Assembly: GCA_964608095.1 (NCBI GenBank)
Contig: CAZSMK010000044.1
Location: forward strand, 22,109 to 86,108
Direction: 5' to 3'
Length of the DNA stretch: 64,000 nucleotides
From: CAZSMK01 sp964608095
GTDB lineage: Bacteria > Sumerlaeota > Sumerlaeia > MWCT01 > JAGHBZ01
The notes under the pieces: generated by a model
The model's input: the letters and a program-made list of their open reading frames with translations, nothing else
What the model was told of the DNA's origin: nothing
The model's database searches: none
Program-made: the position numbers and the translations under genes
Part shown: positions 61,285-64,000 of the stretch, in pieces
Layout: each line of letters starts with the position of its first letter
Position numbering within the stretch: the first letter of the stretch is position 1

Positions 61285-61761
61285 ATGGATGTTACTATGA
61301 ACGTTGATTTATCGAAAATGCTCGACGAATCGCGAATCGTTGACCTTGAAGCAGAGGATAAAGAAGGTGCGTTACACGAGCTTATAGAGGTGATATGTAC
61401 TTCGCCTCTTATCACAGATAAAGAAGAGTTTACGCAGGCGATATTTAAACGCGAGCAAATTATATCAACAGGTGTGGGTATCGGGGTTGCTGTTCCACAC
61501 GTTAAAATTCCAGAAGTAAAAGATTTTGTGGCTGCGATAGGTCGTTCTTTCAAAGGAATTGATTTCGAGTCTCTGGATGATGAGCCGGTGCATATTGTTG
61601 TCATGATCGGCGCTTCCGATAAGCAGGCGGGAGAGTTTCTGAAAGTGCTTGCCGCAGTGGTGCTCAAACTAAAGGACAAGGAGTTCCGTCGTGCGGTCAT
61701 GCTTGCTCGCTCACCCCGGGAGATCAAGAATCTCTTTTCTAAAGAAGAAGTTCATAAATAA
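61285..61761 (+). CDS. EIIA (PTS fructose/mannitol/nitrogen-type) domain protein
   Basis: 158 residues, the PTS EIIA type 2 fold. The phosphorylatable His is H72 in GVGIGVAVPHVKIPEVKDF. STGVGIGVAVPH matches the ISTGIGNGIAIPH signature of EIIA-Ntr/fructose. There are no EIIB/C domains or HPr genes nearby, so it should be regulatory. It is followed 35 bases later by a second EIIA-like protein with CBS domains. Confidence 0.93.
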   Translation: MDVTMNVDLSKMLDESRIVDLEAEDKEGALHELIEVICTSPLITDKEEFTQAIFKREQIISTGVGIGVAVPHVKIPEVKDFVAAIGRSFKGIDFESLDDEPVHIVVMIGASDKQAGEFLKVLAAVVLKLKDKEFRRAVMLARSPREIKNLFSKEEVHK

Positions 61762-61796
61762 CATGCAATTTTAATTTCGGAGCATTTTTTCAGACC

Positions 61797-62708
61797 ATGA
61801 AACTTGCCGAGCTTCTAAATGAAAACCGTATAATTATCGAGTTGAACGTTGATAATATACACGATGCAGTGGCCGAGATGGTCTTGAGGCTCAAGGACGA
61901 TCTAAGGACCGAAAAATACGACGACCTGGTCAAAACCCTCGCAGACCAGGAACAGAAACAACCCACCATGATAGACGCATCAATCTGGCTCCCGCACTTA
62001 CGTGAACCCCGTGTCATTGCGCCGTGTGTGTGCCTGGCGACATCGGAGAATGGCATTCCGCTGGGTAAAAACGCATCTTCACAGGGACCGGCTAAACTCA
62101 TCTTTCTCGTCCTGACACCCGCAATCGAGAACACCCGAATGCTCCAGACACTTGCAGGGATTGCACGCCTATGCAGCAACCGCGATACCGTCGACGCCTT
62201 GATGCATATAAAATCGGCACAGCGCGCCTTGCGCTTGATCGCCGAAACGGGCATCGAGGTGCGTAAATCTATCGTTGTCCGCGACATTATGGAGACCGAT
62301 TTTCTCACACTCGATGAAAAGATGAATCTTCGCCAGGCAACCGACGTACTGGTCTCCTCACGCCTGAACGCTTGTCCCGTGGTTACCAAAGACATGGAAT
62401 TGCTGGGCGATTTGTCATTACGGGATCTCATACGCCTTGGATTGCCCGAATATATCAACATGCTCGAAGACCTTACCTTCGTTGAATCCCTTGAACCCTT
62501 CGAAAACTTTCTACGGCAGGAACGACACCTTTACGTTGAGCAGGTGTATTCCTCGGACGTAATCACCACCGGCGCGGACAATATTATAGTTGAAGCGGCA
62601 TACAGACTTATCTCAAAGAACAAAGATCAGATCTACGTGATTCAAGACGACAAGTTGATCGGCGTACTGCCAATATCGTCTATCGTTAAAAAAATCTTCC
62701 TCCTTTAA
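61797..62708 (+). CDS. EIIA-like domain fused to a CBS pair
   Basis: 303 residues. Residues 1-145 form an EIIA type 2 fold with the His at H67 (IWLPHLREPRVIAP), more diverged than the upstream gene. From about 157 (VRKSIVVRDIMETDFLTLDE) two CBS motifs follow (NACPVVTKDMELLGDLSLRD; QIYVIQDDKLIGVLPISSIV), separated by an insertion of about 45 residues. CBS pairs bind adenosine nucleotides. The layout suggests a sensor that couples cell energy and phosphotransfer to an unknown transporter or enzyme. No terminator immediately follows. Confidence 0.9.
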   Translation: MKLAELLNENRIIIELNVDNIHDAVAEMVLRLKDDLRTEKYDDLVKTLADQEQKQPTMIDASIWLPHLREPRVIAPCVCLATSENGIPLGKNASSQGPAKLIFLVLTPAIENTRMLQTLAGIARLCSNRDTVDALMHIKSAQRALRLIAETGIEVRKSIVVRDIMETDFLTLDEKMNLRQATDVLVSSRLNACPVVTKDMELLGDLSLRDLIRLGLPEYINMLEDLTFVESLEPFENFLRQERHLYVEQVYSSDVITTGADNIIVEAAYRLISKNKDQIYVIQDDKLIGVLPISSIVKKIFLL

Positions 62709-63226
62709 ACCCTGCGGGCGGTATGCCCAAAAGACCGATGTATCCATGCCGGGCAACTAACGTGCAATTCAGGTAAGGAAACCCTCTTTATGGATTGCTC
62801 AAAGAGTATATCATCTATAAATACAGAGGCTTTGCGCTAAAGGGAGAAGAGGGCGTAAGGTTTTTACCCACGAATTTTTCCCCAAAGAGTATTTTTTTAA
62901 TTCTGAAACTTTTCTCCGCCTGCTACGTCATATATATAGAGGAACTTTCCTTTATTATGTGTGTGGTAGAACATTGTAAAAGAAGTTTTTTTTTGAACGT
63001 CAAACTTTTTTGAAAAAAATGCGTCATATTAAGAAAGCCGGGGGTGACGCAGATAGATGCTGTTGAGGGGGGTGTTTCTCCAGAGGATTGTTCCCCCTGA
63101 AAAAGACGTAATTTTGTTCGTTCCATGTCTCCTTCTTAAAAGGAGACTTTCGACATAGACCTTTCGACCTTCTCTTATGATGCTTTTGCCCTGAGGGGGC
63201 AAGAGGATTTGGGGGGTAACCCATTC

Positions 63227-63263
63227 ACCCCGGGGAAACGAATTCTCCGGGGTTCTTTTTTTT
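63227..63263 (+). terminator. Terminator-like hairpin with T tract
   Basis: An 11-bp stem (63227-63237 with 63243-63253, including one G-T pair) around loop ACGAA, then TTCTTTTTTTT. It lies 520 bases after the EIIA-CBS stop; it ends that transcript or that of an unrecognised RNA. Confidence 0.8.
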
Positions 63264-63324
63264 ACCCTTCGACTACGACTTCCATAGCGCGCAATCGCAA
63301 AGCGCTCGTGAAATCATTTCACGC

Positions 63325-63440
63325 GCACTCCACAACGGCTGTTCTGTGTTCTTCTGGTTCTGAACTGGAAATCTTTCGGCATACCTGTGTGGAGTGAGGG
63401 CGCTCTGCGACCCGCCGCGGCGCGTTTTCGACCCGTATTT
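63325..63440. repeat. Repeat R, copy 1
   Basis: 116 bases nearly identical to 63817-63932. It begins GCACTCCAC, contains GGCATACCTGTGTGGAGTGA and ends GACCCGTATTT, with a CCGCCGCGGCG palindromic core. Confidence 0.9.
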
Positions 63441-63479
63441 CTTTACCATATAATGATAATTGTCTTGCTTTGCTGCCCG

Positions 63480-63502
63480 GGGTCGTTCGGGCCGAACGAC
63501 CC
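63480..63502. repeat. Palindrome P, copy 1
   Basis: Perfect 11-base arms GGGTCGTTCGG / CCGAACGACCC around one G. The other complete copy is 63766-63788; a half copy lies at 54886-54905. Confidence 0.9.
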
Positions 63503-63520
63503 TACTCCGCATAAAAATAG

Positions 63521-63550
63521 ATTAGTGTAGATAAGTGAAAATCCGTGGTT
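63521..63550 (+). repeat. Motif W, copy 1
   Basis: 30 bases beginning ATTAGTG and containing GATAAGTGAAAATCCGTGG, the same as 63702-63731 except one base. The last 17 bases resemble the inverted sequence at 55139-55155. Confidence 0.85.
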
Positions 63551-63701
63551 TGATTATAGTTTTTTTTGGTAACAACATTATACGACCACGATTGCGAGGG
63601 CGCGTACGAGAACTGTTAAAAAAAGATATGAGGAAAATTTTTATTCGTGCTATTCGTGTAATTCGTTGTTAAAGAAAGAAGGGATTTTAAGTGGTAAAGA
63701 A

Positions 63702-63731
63702 ATTAGTGGAGATAAGTGAAAATCCGTGGTT
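63702..63731 (+). repeat. Motif W, copy 2
   Basis: Same orientation as copy 1, one difference (ATTAGTGG for ATTAGTGT). Confidence 0.85.
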
Positions 63732-63765
63732 CAAAAAAATGATATTTGTTTTAATCTTCTGCCGG

Positions 63766-63788
63766 GGGTCGTTCGGGCCGAACGACCC
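63766..63788. repeat. Palindrome P, copy 2
   Basis: Identical to copy 1. It is followed by CTACT, as copy 1. Confidence 0.9.
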
Positions 63789-63816
63789 TACTATACAACG
63801 CAATCCCGGAGTGATT

Positions 63817-63932
63817 GCACTCCAAAACGGCTGTTCTGTGTTCTTCTGGTTCTGAACGAAAAATCTATCGGCATACCTGTGTGGAGTGAGGGCGCTCTGC
63901 GCCCCGCCGCGGCGCGTCTTCGACCCGTATTT
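63817..63932. repeat. Repeat R, copy 2
   Basis: Direct copy of 63325-63440. It is preceded by CGCAATCCCGGAGTGATT, and the same lead-in appears again at 63985-64000, so another copy probably begins just outside the window. Confidence 0.9.
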
Positions 63933-64000
63933 TATTATTCCTCATAAAGTTAAAGCAAATACAACATCGCAATCACAGATTGCGCGCAATCCCGGAGTGA

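Larger units (their letters stand above)
62709..64000. other. Non-coding repeat island
   Basis: 1.3 kb with no gene. It holds one terminator-like hairpin (63227-63263), a second GTCTCCTT/AAGGAGAC hairpin (63128-63148), and repeats R (63325-63440 and 63817-63932), palindromes P (63480-63502 and 63766-63788) and motif W (63521-63550 and 63702-63731). A further R-type start (GCGCAATCCCGGAGTGA) reaches the window end. Confidence 0.85.

Noticed and set aside
62880..63263. Possible structured RNA such as 6S or RNase P RNA before the terminator
   Set aside because: None of the conserved core sequences of those RNAs is present; left as unassigned.
63325..63932. CRISPR array
   Set aside because: Only two long repeats with a 376-base spacing, no regular 20-40 base units and no cas genes.

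Overview
The window looks like a chromosomal piece of an uncultivated, Gram-negative, polysaccharide-degrading bacterium. No marker gene fixes the taxon. Long secreted glycoside hydrolases with Thr-Pro linkers, a Chlamydia/spirochaete-type V-ATPase operon, a Cys-type sulfatase with its maturase, and many short palindromic repeats together suggest a PVC-allied or similar candidate phylum (Lentisphaerota, Sumerlaeota or Hydrogenedentota type). This placement is inference only.

Layout. 0-3.7 kb: the end of a lectin-like protein, then a large GHL10 (DUF187) protein. 4-5.2 kb: an encapsulated ferritin and its encapsulin shell, with a strong promoter and terminator. 5.3-21 kb: a carbohydrate-degradation cluster (second GHL10 protein, GH20-GH10 fusion, DUF6259-like protein, GDPD-SGNH fusion, GH27, GH39-like, nitrilase-family hydrolase, GH43). 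21-33 kb: an orphan membrane protein, DUF488, a PQQ-type sugar dehydrogenase, RsgA, a GH9 enzyme, a GNAT and a Kelch-thioredoxin protein, with MITE-like elements between them. 33.5-40.7 kb: a seven-gene V-type ATPase operon (E, DUF2764, A, B, D, I, K) with Na+-type ligands in the K subunit. 41-44.8 kb: sulfatase, anaerobic sulfatase-maturating enzyme, MscS channel. 45-45.8 kb: one functional-looking tRNA-Asn(GTT) inside an array of four tRNA-Asn-like copies that share a palindromic substitution, with a small GIY-YIG nuclease gene placed exactly between two of them. 46-50.4 kb: Trm112-methyltransferase, UDP-sugar dehydrogenase, DUF123 nuclease-like protein, ThyA-family protein. 51.3-54.6 kb: a sigma54 activator, GT4 and OmpR-type regulator operon behind a strong promoter. 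55.5-62.7 kb: a plus-strand run of MarC, tandem GNAT, zinc-ribbon protein, CapD/FlaA1-like enzyme, Wzx-like flippase, B-box membrane protein and two EIIA-like proteins. 62.7-64 kb: a non-coding repeat island.

How it fits together. The hydrolases point to export of enzymes attacking chitin/hexosaminide, xylan, beta-glucan, alpha-galactoside and sulfated glycans, with surface polysaccharide made by the 47-60 kb genes. The most unusual features are not single genes. They are the tRNA-Asn mimic array with its GIY-YIG cassette, and a repeat family beginning ACTATCGGGG that supplies the C-termini or stop codons of four neighbouring genes and brackets a relic of a REP-type transposase.
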